DNA from: Lycorma delicatula
Taxonomy: Eukaryota; Arthropoda; Insecta; Hemiptera; Fulgoridae
DNA: 64,000 nt
Assembly (NCBI RefSeq): GCF_047948215.1
Contig: NC_134458.1
Span: 132,063,571-132,127,570 of the forward strand
Direction of reading: 5' to 3'
Part shown: one piece after another, positions 1 to 11,290 of the stretch
How the letters are laid out: every line of letters begins with the position of its first letter
Position numbering within the stretch: position 1 is the stretch's first letter
Translations under genes and position numbers: made by a program
The notes under the pieces: generated by a model
Told to the model about the DNA's origin: nothing
Seen by the model: only the letters and a program-made list of their open reading frames with translations
Databases searched by the model: none

Positions 1-526
1 ATCCCCACGTCCGGAACACAACATCTACGTTCCACGTCTAGGGCGGCAGCAGCTGTAATTACGTACATTACATATAGCTGGCTAACGGGGTTCCGAGTAT
101 TGTTCTCAGTAATTATCATTTTCAGCCGAATTACAACTACAGGCCGAGTTTAAGGACTGGGTATCGTGTCCACCTGCAGGTACGAAACGTTTAACGATTA
201 TGGACATCGATTGATACCACCTTTACAGCTGGCGATGTGGCGGCCACGGTCGAAGTTATTTGCAGGTATAACAAGGGCCTTTCGTTGTCCACATGCCCCC
301 CGCGATGGCAAGCGTGTAGTTAGGATGCCCATGTTTTTCGGGGCATGGGAGCCCTGAAAACCTCGGTGTGTAAGGGCCTGGAGTCAGTGCAGAGAAAACG
401 CATCCGCTCTTTGCCAAGACATATGCCGGTTCCACCGGAGTACCGGAACGAACCTCCAGGGTTGGTAGCCCTGGAGTGGGGGTGTACCCCGGCGGCTAGC
501 CTTACTTCAGAAGGGATCGTTCTTCA
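1..526 (+). other. 5' UTR-like leader of the LINE
   Basis: This GC-richer stretch lies directly upstream of ORF1. Short reading frames cross it (about 166-357 and 345-581), but none resembles a known protein. LINE leaders usually hold an internal promoter; I cannot point to specific promoter bases here. Whether the true 5' end of the element is inside the window is not visible. Confidence 0.55.
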
Positions 527-2052
527 ATGCAAGTTGAACAAAGAGACGTGGCAGGGGGCTCACGTAAACACCTTCGTCTAGAACCGGCTGTTTCGCCTGA
601 GGCAAAACGGAGAAAGAGCGCGGAATCAAGGAAAATTGAAGTTGAGGCTAGGAAAAGCTTGCAAAAAGCTTTCTTCAAAAGTAACGTTCCGAAGCCGAAA
701 TATTTAATAATTACAAAGGAAGACGGTAATTTCTCGAGCGTGAGTCCGTTCCTCATCGCTCGAGAAATAAATAAATGTGCTGGAGGCCCTGTTAAGGAAA
801 TCAGAAAAACGTTCACGGGACTTCATGTAGAGACTGTAAATGATACACAGTCTCAGAAGATCCCAGGGCTGAAAAAAATATGAGAATTGGCTGTACGTGT
901 TGATCCCCATGATACACTCAACACCTCAAGGGGTGTTGTGGTCTGTCGGGATCTCCTAAACTGTTCAGAGCAAGAAATTGTTGAAGAAATAGCAGCACAA
1001 GGAGTAATATAGTGTCGCCGATTGAACATGAGAAGGAATGGCGAAGTCCTTCCTACAGCATTTCATGTTCTCACGTTTAACCGGCCTACTTTGCCGGAGA
1101 AAGTTAGAGCGGGAATACATCGATTGGATGTGCGGGCATTTGTCCCACAGCCAATGAGATGCTTCAAGTGTCAACGTTTTGGCCATACCGCTGTAAGATG
1201 TGAGAGACCGCAAATATGCGTGAGCGGCCATGAGGTGCGTGAGGGAGAGCCGTGTAAAGAGCCTCCTACATGCATCAATTGTAAAGGACAGCATTCATGT
1301 AGATCCAGGAATTGTCCTGTCTACAAAGACGAGGTAGTTGAGCAGGAAGTTAAAACCCTGCAAAAGGTCAGCTACTTCGAAGCAAAGAAGATCGTAAACG
1401 CCCGCAGACCTAGAGCAACAACAACCTATGCTCAGGCTGCGGGTGCTGTTCCTGCTCCTGCTCCAGTGGCTGTTGATGAGATTACCATCATCAACAAACT
1501 TGCACCTACCTTGGCTGGCTTAATTGAGAGCATCATTGAAAATAAAATGAAGCCTCTTAGCACTAAAGAATCTGTTAAGCCAAGAATAATTGTACAGCCT
1601 CCTGAAGACACATTTCCGAAACAGAAAGTTGCTCCAGTACAGAAGAAAACGGACGCTAAACCTGAAATCCAAGTCCGTCTTAGTGAGATTTTAGTAGATG
1701 AAAAGAAAGTAACAGCTACAGAGTCTGTCATGGAGGCTCCCAAGTCTTCTGTAACTGAAGTGGCCTCTAAGCCTCAGAGGCCACAAAAAATTTCACGGGG
1801 GGGACGAGTGTCCCCCCTTCCACAGGCGGTGACCGTTGCGACCCCCGTGTCGGGGTCGGCCAAGTTGCCGCCCCACAATCGGCGTCTGTAACCGGTGCCG
1901 ATCCATGCCCGTCGTCGACGGCGGCTTCGGTGTTCTCCGATTCGGAGACCGGAAGCTTTACGGGCGACGACCTTCACCATGAACACGATGCTGTTCGTAA
2001 GATGGAGAAAAAAAGGAAAAAAGGGTGGCCGAAAGGCAAACCCAGACAATAA
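527..2052 (+). pseudogene. LINE ORF1, gag-like CCHC zinc-knuckle protein (broken)
   Basis: ORF1 proteins bind the element RNA and form the ribonucleoprotein. Reading from ATG 527, one frame runs on with two in-frame stops, TGA at 881-883 and TAG at 1010-1012; the sequence between them still reads as sense (for example VDPHDTLNTSRGVVVCRDLL). Zinc knuckles follow near 1160-1320: CFKCQRFGHTAVRC (C-x2-C-x4-H-x4-C), then a second cluster starting CINCKGQHSC. A proline- and lysine-rich tail follows. The frame closes early at 1889-1891, but the next frame carries on with an acidic stretch and a basic end (KKGWPKGKPRQ) to the stop at 2050-2052. The shift most likely lies at the G run near 1796-1802. 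Confidence 0.88.
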
Positions 2053-2069
2053 TTTAATTGAAAATTAGC

Positions 2070-5000
2070 GAGTCGATTGTACAAAGGAACATCAATGGAT
2101 GTTTTTCAAACATCCATGAGCTCCAACGCTTGGTACATAATGTAGACCCGATTTGTATATGTCTGCAAGAAATGAAAATTTTAAATTAAAAGAATTCGAT
2201 ATATTTCGGCGAGATCAACCGCCAAATGTAAGAGTTAGAAGTGGAGTAGCCATATTAACATCGACCAGAGCTACCACCGAAGCGGTTTTACTAAGCACAA
2301 ACCTACAAGCAGTCGCCGTTAGAATGAAGCGTCCGCTTCAGGTCACTGTCTGCAGCATATACTTGCCGAATTTTGATTGGAATAAGGATGACATAGCAAG
2401 ACTAATTTCTGAGCTTCCCCCACCTGTTTTACTGGTTCGAGTAGATCCCCGCGGAAGAGAACTGGAAAGGTTCCTGATGAATTCTGAACTTATTCTTTTA
2501 AACGACGGGTCAGGAACCTTTTTCAATGCCAGAGATGGATCGACGTCCTGTATTGATCTTGCACTTATAAGCGGATCGATAGCACCGAGGTACACCTTCC
2601 ATGTTTTAGAAGATTTGCATGGAAGCGATCATTTCCCGGTGCAAATTGTTGCTGGTATTATAAGAAAAATATATCCCATCTCTAAAAGATGGTTGTTTGA
2701 AAAGGCAGATTGGACGAGCTTCACAGCTAGAACGATACTCCCTGAAAAAACGGAGTTATCAGAGACGATATCGACGTTATAATACATGCAATACTTGAGT
2801 CGGCATGGAGGTTTATTCCCAAAACATCTGGGAAACTTACAAAGAAACCCGTTCCATGGTGGAACGATGAAGTGAAGCTAATAAAAGAAAGAAAAAGGTG
2901 TATAACACCTTTAAGAAACGTCCTACTACAGAGAATCTTATGGCCTTTAAAAAATACAGGGCGTATGCAAAACGTCTTATGATAGATTCGAAGAAACGAT
3001 CCTGGCAACAATACGTGTCATCCATTGATAGAGCTACTTCTGCATCAGATGTTTGGAGGAAAGTGAAGGCGATCTGTGGGCGTAAAAACTTTGCCCCCAT
3101 AACTAGCCTTCAAGATGAAGATGATATTAAGGACACTCCAAACGAAATCGCAGAGATATTATCCAATCACTTCGAGAAGGCCAGCAAAACGACCAACTAC
3201 GAAGAAGATTTTCAAATGAAAAAGGAAGAACTTGAAGGTCTACTAAACTTCAGAACTGAGTATAATTACTTATATAATGTACCATTTAAAATGGAAGAAT
3301 TCGTGAAAGCGTTCGAGAAAGCAGGCAACACAGCTGCTGGTCCGGATGAAATCCATTATAATATGATCAGGCAGCTGAATACCACTGCAAAACGCAGACA
3401 ATTAGAACTGTATAATCAAATATGGCGGGATGGAATGTACCCGCAGCAGTGGAAAAAGGCTCATGTTGTTCCAGTACCAAAGAAAAAAAAAAATTTAACA
3501 GATCCCAATAGCTATCGTCCTATTTCCTTGACGTGCGTTATGGCAAAAATACTCGAAAAAATGATTAATAATCGACTCGTTTGCGTTTTAGAAAAAGAAA
3601 ACCTGATATCACCATATCAAGCAGCTTTTCGACAATACCATTCTACCACTGATCAAATGATCAACTTAGAGAACGTTATATATAACAGCTTTATTACAAG
3701 GAAACATTGTGTCGGAGTCTTCTTTGATCTTCAGAAGGCTTTCGATATGACCTGGCGTCATGGTATAATGCTCCAGATACATGAATGGGGCATTCGTGGC
3801 AATCTGCCCATACGGCTCAGCAACTATATGGATGACCGTACCTTCCAAGTACGCGTCAACAATGAATATACATGTGAAAGAATCTTTGAAAATGGCATAC
3901 CACAGGGTTCGCCGTTGAGCGGTTATTTATGATCGCCATTAATAAACTGATATTAGCCATTCCAGCAAAAGCGTCTATGTTGATGATTTGGCAATTGTGT
4001 ATGCCAGCAACAAGACTGCTATAGTGAAATACAAATTGCAACGGGCGATCGACGCCTTAAACGAAGTTGCAAGGAATAATGGATTTCAATTTTCACCAGA
4101 AAAAACGTGCTGTGTACACTTCTGCAGGAAGAGAATTCCTCACCAAAGACCTACTTTGAGAATTGGCAATGATCCAATACAATATAAAGACAATGTCAGA
4201 TTTTTAGGACTAGTATTGGATAAATCCCTTACATGGGGATTACACATACAGGACTTGAGTGTTAGATGCAAAAAAAGCCCTAAACATTATCAAATGTTTA
4301 TCGAATATTAATTGGGGCTCAGATAAAGAGATATTGTTGAGACTGTATAAGGCATTGGTTCAATCGAAACTAGACTACGGATGTATTGTATATTCACCCG
4401 CTAGAAAGTCGCATTCATGAAAGTTAGACGTAATTCATAATAGCGGAATTAGATATGCGACAGGCGCTTTCCGCAAAAGTCCGGCGAATAACCTAATGTC
4501 CGAAGCCGGAATAATGCCACTACATTATAGAAGAGAGATCCTTTTGCTAAGATACGTAGCAAATATATGGGATTTTCCTGCCCATATATATATATAAAAC
4601 AGATTTTTCAACAAACATCCTATGGCTGCTTTATACGAACGTCGTGCTACCTATTCCAGACCAGCCGGAATTAGGTACCACGTATTAAGAAGAAAATACG
4701 AAATTGTTATTCCAGAGACACTGGCAATTTCTACTAGAGAAATACCGCCATGGCTTTTGCCAGCGGTAAATACAAGGTTGGATCTCTCTCAGGGAGAAAT
4801 AAAAAAGAAGCCAGCAGTTATCATCCAACAGGAATTTTTGGCAACCGTCAGTAGTTACGAAGAACATATTAGAATTTATACTGACGGCTCTAAAACCGAA
4901 CATGGTGTTGGATGCTTCATACATATAAATGGAGAAGCCCATTGTGGGAAACTGCCAGATATGGCTAGTGTCTACACGGCAGAACTTACTGCCATTCAGC

Positions 5001-5668
5001 AATCTCTTCGCTACATAGAACATTATTGCCAAGAGAGAGTGCTAATATGTTCCGATTCTCTTAGTGCACTTGTTGCAATTCGGAACAAGAACATTAAGGA
5101 TGTCCTAATTGCAAACATCCTGTCCATTTTATACGTTCTAAATCAACGAGGACAGCGATGCGTATTTGTATGGACTCCAGGGCCTGCTGGTATTATAGGT
5201 AGTGGATGCGCAGACGAAGCTGCCAGAAAGGCAACAGTCTGCGATAATTTAGATGCATTTCCTGTAAGAGTGGCAGATGTTAAAAACTGTCTAACGAACA
5301 TAGTAAGAAACAAATGGAATACTGATTGGAGGAGTTTAAATACAAAATTAAACTCGGTAAAAACTTCTCCATATAAATGGAGAAGCGACTTTAAGTTGAC
5401 TCGCCGTTAACAAGAAGCTGTGACCAGACTTAGAATCGGTCACACGCGATTGACAAATTCATATTTGTTAACCGGCGAAGAGAGACCAATGTGCGGTGTT
5501 TGTAATAAAACACTTACAATTAAGCATCTAATAGAAGAGTGTACAATATATGAGTGCCTCAGAAAGAGGTTCCGTCTAAGAAGTGACATTACTGCTGATC
5601 TGGATAATGGAAATGAAGAAAAGATAGTTGCATTTTTACACGCCAGTGGACTTCTTGGAAGTCTGTAA
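2070..5668 (+). pseudogene. LINE ORF2: endonuclease, reverse transcriptase, RNase H (broken)
   Basis: ORF2 nicks target DNA, primes reverse transcription and degrades the RNA strand. The endonuclease starts near 2076 (IVQRNINGCFSNIHELQRL) and ends with GSDHFPV near 2620; its central DFN...H segment is missing. The reverse transcriptase covers about 3300-4030, with FDLQKAFDMTW, GIPQGSPLS and, after a frameshift, VYVDDLAIVY. RNase H is at about 4870-5240: YTDGSK, TAELTAI, CSDSLSAL, then WTPGPAGIIGSGCADEAAR, where the usual GH reads GP. A C-terminal C-x2-C-x7-H-x4-C motif begins CGVCNKTL (about 5490). Frame changes fall near 2175, 2770, 2898, 3915-3975 and 4265. Stops interrupt at 4418, 4595 and 5408. 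The final stop is at 5666-5668. Confidence 0.92.
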
Positions 5669-6350
5669 AAGTGAAAAATTTAAAGCTGTGATAAAAGAAT
5701 CTCTAAGAGGTATTTCATTTAAATATGGAAGTCTCGAAGCGTGGTACGTGTAGTGACGGGAGGTAGCCCTCTTGCCTAGGCCATCCTGGCTCGTCTGCAT
5801 TCAAGAGCAGTGAGTCGGGGTGTTCCGATGATGGCATGGGGGATTGAGGGCGCTAGGTTATGGGTGTGCGCGGTGCATGCCTGTAGCCTGTTTATAAGGA
5901 GAAGTCAACTGCCACGGCACCCTGGCGCGACTAATATACTGCTTCACGGCGGTTCTTGTCGCCCCGAGGGTGCTTAAACAAACTACAAACGAGGCAGGTA
6001 GAAGAAAGAAATGGTATTGTAGATATATAATTTTATTTTCATGTTCATTGAGAATTTTATCTCAATTTTTAATATCGGGGCCCTTTACACCCCTTACTTA
6101 AAAGTAAGTGTTGTGTTTGTCTTTGTTGTTTTAGTCTTAATGTATTTTGTGAAGTTTGTGCTTTTAAATAAAATGTAAGGGCCCTTTACACTCTTACATA
6201 TGACGATCCAGATAGTGATACTAATTTTATTTTAAAGAATGTGACGAGGGCTAATCGACCTAGCATCGACCCTAGCAGTCGATGCCCGTAAAAATATAAA
6301 AAAAAAAATTAAAAAAAAAATAATGATAAAAATAATAATAATAAATATAG
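5669..6350 (+). other. LINE 3' UTR and TAA-rich tail
   Basis: A GC-richer non-coding block follows the ORF2 stop. It ends in A-rich sequence and TAA/TAAT repeats (about 6300-6350), as expected for I-clade elements. A block reading GGGCCCTTTACAC appears twice, at about 6078 and 6179, each followed by a variant of CTTAC; the copies are roughly 101 bp apart. The UTR sits where the element's own reverse transcriptase would recognise its RNA. The exact end is blurred by the tail. Confidence 0.7.
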
Positions 6351-7081
6351 CCAGCGTAGAAATACATGTAGAAACGGGAATTAAAAAATGTTAACAATAT
6401 TATTTTTTTGAAAAAGAATGTTGAGTTTTTTTGTTGATTAATTTGCTTGTTAAAATATAAATAAATACATATAATTTAATAAAAAAATAAGTAGTTATAA
6501 ATTGTCAAGAATTTTTATTTAATTTGTTTTTTAAATGTTCTTATATTTTCATTTTTGTAATAAATTACTTTTTTTTTTGTAATAAATTTTTCTGTAATAA
6601 ATAATAATTTGTTTTTTATTATTGTATCAAATAAGTTTCATTATTATTTAAAAATATACTTTTATTTATAGGATAATATAATGTCAAAATAAAATAACAA
6701 CTAACAGATGTAACCCTTTAGAACCGAATGAATTGTGTAATGAAGGAGCAGTCTACGTCATCTTAGTTGGCAGATATGAAGGAATTTTGGCACATTTTAT
6801 TTGCTTACCGTCTTATTGTTACTTATAAACGTTTGGAAGTATAATTCTTTACAAAACTAAAAATACTGTTATTTAGAAATTAATTTTGATAATGGTATTT
6901 TAATTTTTGAAATGGGTGTAGTTTAAATTAATAAATAAATAATCATTTTAAAATGATTATTTTTTCATTAAAAATAATAATTTTAATGGATTATTTCTCT
7001 ATTATTCTTTTTTTACAGAATTAAAGATAAAGTTTTAGATTATTCGAAAAAAATACTTGCCATGGGATAGCTCAAATAAAA
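6351..7081. other. AT-rich intergenic stretch
   Basis: Long A/T runs and TAAT-type simple sequence. I see no gene, no repeat-family match and no clear hairpin. Confidence 0.6.
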
Positions 7082-7135
7082 TTAATAATAATAGTAGTAG
7101 TAATAATGATAATAATAATAATATTTATTATTATA
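7082..7135. repeat. Imperfect TAA/TAG trinucleotide microsatellite
   Basis: Mainly ATA/TAA units with a short TAG run and single interruptions. On the minus strand it gives a poly-tyrosine reading, which is an artefact. Confidence 0.8.
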
Positions 7136-7449
7136 TTTTATAAAACAAAATTTGAAATAGATCTTTTCCGAACTATATCGAAGAAGAGAGCCGTATGTCA
7201 ACCAAAAAAGGATCTTCTGGAAACCAATTTTTTGCATATTGAAAGTATGTCTTTCTAAAATTATAAAAGTATAATTCATTTTATATTTTATTTTTCAATT
7301 TTATTTTATCTGTAATCCTGTAAATAACGAGATAACGGGTTTCTCTTTGACGTAACGTAATTTGGAATTAAATAATCTGCTTTGGATTTATTTGTAGGTC
7401 TAATACATTGTAGATCATTTCAAGTATGACCAACATTGGGGGTCTCCGC
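7136..7449. other. AT-rich stretch, no feature seen
   Basis: No coding signal on either strand and no repeat structure that I recognise. Confidence 0.55.
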
Positions 7450-8100
7450 ACATTGAGATCAATCCCCGCACAATAGAAGATCTTGTCTTAAGGGTGGCAC
7501 TCTCGAAAGTTTTGTACGAAGCACCAGTCTGGTCCGTCACTCTGGAGAGGGGGAGAGAACCAATGTAATTTCTTAGCCGGGTGCACAAGCTTTCTCCCTT
7601 CGGTTATGCTGCAGATACAGGTCCATCTCAGGCGATGTCGTCGGCGTAGTGGTCGGACTTGCGTTCCTGGATCTACTTGTACGGAAGAGGGAGAAGATGT
7701 ATAGAGGGGCGGGTAAGGCAGATGCGTAGTGATCAATTTTCCGCAGGTAGCAGTGGAGATAGCTGTTGACGAAAGGCAGATGGACCTACAGACTGATCCC
7801 GACCTTCGGAGACGGCTGAGCCGAAAACACGGGGAGCTGAGGTACAAGTTGGCCCAGTTCCTTACTGGTTTCGTGTTTTAAATCATACTTGTATTCGCGA
7901 ACGCTAAAACCCTCCGTAGAATATGATTATTGCGGAAAGGAGGATACCGTAGAACACACGGTGTTCAAGTTCGATCGATTCCTGCTGCTTGCAGAAGAGA
8001 ATTCGGTCTTCTTACCCCACAGAACATCATTGGGATTATGCTGCAGACCAAACAATCGTGGAATGCGGTGTCCACGATGTTGGAAGGTCAAGTAGGCGGA
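7450..8100 (+). pseudogene. R1-clade LINE ORF2, C-terminal remnant
   Basis: Pieces in shifting frames match the C-terminal end of R1-type LINE polyproteins. In order they are: SKVLYEAPVWSVTLERGRE (about 7500-7555); a stretch ending FLDLLVRKREKMYRGAG; GRWTYRLIP (about 7770); LRRRLSRKHGELRYKLAQF (about 7810-7865); and a zinc-like end, YCGKEDTVEHTVFKFDRF (about 7930-7980). R1-type proteins typically end with this C-x2-C...EHT...C region; here the last cysteine reads F. At least three frame changes and several stops make it a fossil. It carries no obvious tail or target-site duplication. Confidence 0.82.
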
Positions 8101-8589
8101 ATTCCATGGGCCCCAATGTCGACCTTAAAAAAAATCTGATGTGGACACTACATGATTTCCTTGTACGTCTGTTAAATTACTTATACACATTCTTTGCTGA
8201 ACTTCATTTAAACTTACTTCATTTGAAGGTGAGGTACGATCCTCTAGTCTTCAATAAAGTGGACAGTTAGACAATTGCTGAAATATTAATTTTTATTAAC
8301 ATCAAATATTTATACAATTATTAATTCAAAAATCTTACATGAATTATTAGGATAGAGTAAAAGTGCATTAATCACTCGTATTACTTGATCAGTATTATTC
8401 GTATTTTCGTAAGTTGCTGATTAACAAAAGTTTCACATTTCTAATGTGTAGTATAAATAAAAGTTAATAATAAACTATTCCGTTTAGTGAACTCCTGTAT
8501 ACTGGTTACAAATGTTAATTTCGACCTTTCAGTGTAAAATATTCAGTTTTTATTGTTGGATTATTTGGTGAATAATCAAATATGAAAAA
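8101..8589. other. AT-rich stretch after the R1 remnant
   Basis: The first part may be the degraded 3' UTR of the R1-type element. The rest is plain AT-rich sequence with no feature seen. Confidence 0.5.
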
Positions 8590-9160
8590 GAAATAATCAT
8601 ACAGGAAAAAGAAAGATAATATGAAGAAATTTATCTCAAAAAAACGACAAAAAGATCAATATGAAGAGGAAGAAAATGTTAAGAACAAGGGAAGAATAAA
8701 AAAAATAACAGAAGATGATAAATATAAATGGAAGAAAATGTTGAAACCAAACAGAGAATAAAAAGATTAAGAGAAAATGATAAACATAGAGAGAAGAAAA
8801 TATTGAAACCAAACAGAGAATAAAAAGATTAAGAGAGGATGATGAATACGAAGAAAGAAAATTGGAAAACTACAGAACGTGTACACAGATTAAGATCAGA
8901 AGAATTATATAAAACCAAAAAGCGATTAAATGAGTAGTAACAAAAAACAAACGAAATGATGATCAACTCTGACTTCGGGGGATTGTTGTCCACAATGTCA
9001 GAGGAGTAATGAACTAAAAGATAAGAATTTTTTGCAATTTATTAAAGATCGGGCAGGCATGCCTCAGTGTATATATTACTCTTGTGAGGGTCTATTTTTC
9101 AGTCACCCTGTAATTAACTTTAAATTAGATAAAATTAAACAGAAATTCCAGAATAATTAA
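8590..9160 (+). pseudogene. Decayed coding repeat rich in K/E/R, followed by a Cys-containing open stretch
   Basis: The DNA has a 62-bp period (for example GAAACC at 8743 and 8805). In the right frames it encodes a ~21-residue unit, ENVETKQRIKRLREND followed by a basic end, in about four degraded copies between 8650 and 8890. A 57-codon open stretch follows at 8987-9160. It starts CPQCQRSNELKDKNF and contains CIYYSCEGLFFSHPV, then stops. Basic repeats followed by a C-x2-C...C...C region recall the N-terminal part of some Helitron-linked or DUF6570-like proteins. That link is from memory and uncertain. Frame slips in the repeat units show it is not functional. Confidence 0.45.
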
Positions 9161-11167
9161 ATAAAATTAAACAGAAATTAAACTAGAAAATCCAAAAATA
9201 ATACGAATCTAAATTATAATTTTCAATTAATATTAAATAATCAGATATTTCACCAATTCTATTACATATACATATATGTAATAATTCCTATTAAATTACA
9301 TATACACATTTTTAAAAGTACATAAAATTTTATTTCACTAATAACTTCCGATTTTTTTCATATATATTTTTTTATTGTTATTATTCAATAATTTTTTATT
9401 GTAAAATTTGTTTACAATCAAGGGTTAATAATTATTAATAAATCAATATATTTAAATTAAAAACATTAAAATAAATTTTAAAAAAAGTTAAAAAAATAAA
9501 TTTAAAAAAGTTAAAAAAAAGAAATGGAGATGAAGTTTGATTCGAACCGATGTGCCTTACCTTGTAAGATCCAAATATTTCATTAATTAAAATTTTTCCT
9601 ATAACTCTGGAACCAATGAAAATAGGTAACACTTATTGTATATTGTTGAAAAGATCTCAATGAGGGCTTATTACTGCAGTTAAGAAAAAGTCCAAAATCC
9701 AAATTTGTTTGGAGGGTGGACACACGGGTTTCTGAGATAATATCGTAAAGTTGGCTAAGCATCCCATATTTTAGAGAGGGAGGGGTGTTAATGGATAGGC
9801 TCGCTAGATCATAGGGTTTGCGAACACATGGTGCCTATAAAAGGTTTCCCTTCCTCAGACGAATGGTGAAAGTAAGAAGTTATAAGAGTACAACTGGTTT
9901 TGCTATACTGCGTGATACAGCAGTAATTTATTGGTCAAAATAAGGAGTTATTCGATTGGTTGTTATGCAACCGTGTGATAATGCAGAAATTTAATCATAC
10001 TATCAGCTTTAAATTTACCAGACAAATTTTAATTTAAAAGTTACCCAACAAATTAATCTTTCTTATTAATAAATTTTAGGTGTGCTATCATTAGAAAAAT
10101 TGTATGTCGTTAATAATTTGTTGATCTCATGTTAACTTATTTTGTTTGAAATTTGTTAGTATTTTTATTTGTTTGATTTATAATTAAATTTATTATTTTT
10201 AATTGAAAAGTGAAATTTTAATTTATGTATGACGGTTTATAAGGCATATTTTAACACACTCAGTTAGAGATAATACTGTAGTAAACTTTGTAGTTTGCTT
10301 TGTTTAAATGAGTTTATGCTTGTTTTGTTAATTGTTTAAACTTATGAATCGGAGTAATTCTCTTTGTTAAATTTAAACTGTTGTTTGCATAATCATAGTG
10401 TGCGTTTATTGTTAATATAATATTAAGTGGTTTTGAAAAATTGATATTTGTTATACTAGAACAAACTTGAAATGTATAATGTTCTATTAGTAATATCATA
10501 AATAATAAAATTTAGATGCTTTTTCTATCTACAGCCAAAGAAATTTAATATTAATTATTAAACTGTTGTACTTGCAATGGTTCATTAAATTCTTATTTAA
10601 TTAAAACCATTTAAAGTAAATCAGTTTTTATTTGTTAGTTTCATGCTCCCTGAACATAGTCTATAACAACTTCTAGAATTGTATATTGTAATAATCATCT
10701 TTGTGGAATTATCATTAATAGGGGAGATTTAACCTAATTTAAATGAATTAAACGTTAGATTAGTGACCTTAACCTTATTTGGATCATGTGCAGCTTCGTC
10801 TTTTCCTTCTCCTTCAATGGTGAGAAAAACCTTGCGGATCAATAACTAGATGAAACGGATAATTAATCAACCAATTCTGCTGCAGAGTTGCAGATAATTT
10901 ACAATAAAATAATGAGAATAATTAATTTGTTAAATCTATTAAAAAATAAACTTTTAGATTAAAGTATAATTTAAGTTTAAATAACTAACAGAAGTAATGG
11001 TATATATAATACGATTAAATTTTGAATAGAATGTTTGGGTGAATTTTAAATTAAATTTAAACTAAGTAAAAAAAAAAATTCGAAACATTTAAATTGATTT
11101 AAGAAGAGGTTTTTAAATAAATAACTTTTGTTTTAAATGAATAAGTTGTTATTAATAAAATTTTACA
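9161..11167. other. AT-rich stretch with a possible promoter-like patch
   Basis: Mostly AT-rich and featureless. Around 9524-9600 the minus strand holds a B-box-like GGTTCGAATCA, which may be a SINE scrap. A less AT-rich patch at about 9660-9960 contains a TATA-like site, listed separately. Confidence 0.45.
9836..9843 (+). promoter_or_regulatory. TATA-box-like site TATAAAAG
   Basis: TATAAAAG lies in a locally GC-richer patch, unlike the surrounding AT-rich DNA. It could be a promoter of an old LTR or other element. No open reading frame follows closely, so this is only a sequence match. Confidence 0.22.
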
Positions 11168-11290
11168 GCCGATATCCGTGACGGAGTGGTAGCGTCTCGG
11201 CATTTCACCCAGAGGTTCCGGGTCAAATCCCAATTAGGCTTGGCATTTTTCGTACATTACAGAATTTCCATTTCTATCTCCCATCCACAA
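11168..11290 (+). mobile_element. tRNA-derived SINE, family A head with a different tail
   Basis: An A-box-like stretch, GTGACGGAGTGGTAGCG (from 11178), and a degenerate B box, GGTTCCGGGTCAAATCC, stand in tRNA spacing. The head matches the 17.5, 45.2 and 59.1 kb copies, including the following GGCTTGGCATTTTT. Beyond it the copy reads CTCCCATCCAC instead of the common CTCATCCTCTGAAG tail. RNA polymerase III would be the expected transcriber; that is family knowledge. Confidence 0.7.

Larger units (their letters stand above)
1..6350 (+). mobile_element. I-clade non-LTR retrotransposon (LINE), nearly full length, inactive
   Basis: The order of parts is a 5' UTR-like leader, an ORF1 with CCHC zinc knuckles, an ORF2 with APE endonuclease, reverse transcriptase, RNase H and a terminal CCHC-like motif, a GC-richer 3' UTR, and a TAA-rich tail. 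RNase H together with a TAA-type tail points to the I clade (I/Nimb-like) rather than Jockey or CR1; that assignment is from family knowledge. GC content and codon use differ clearly from the AT-rich flanks. The 5' end may lie before base 1. Both ORFs carry frameshifts and stops, so the copy cannot transpose by itself. Confidence 0.93.

Noticed and set aside
9836..9843. LTR promoter at the TATA-like site
   Set aside because: No matching second LTR, primer-binding site or polypurine tract was seen, so only the short motif is listed at low confidence.
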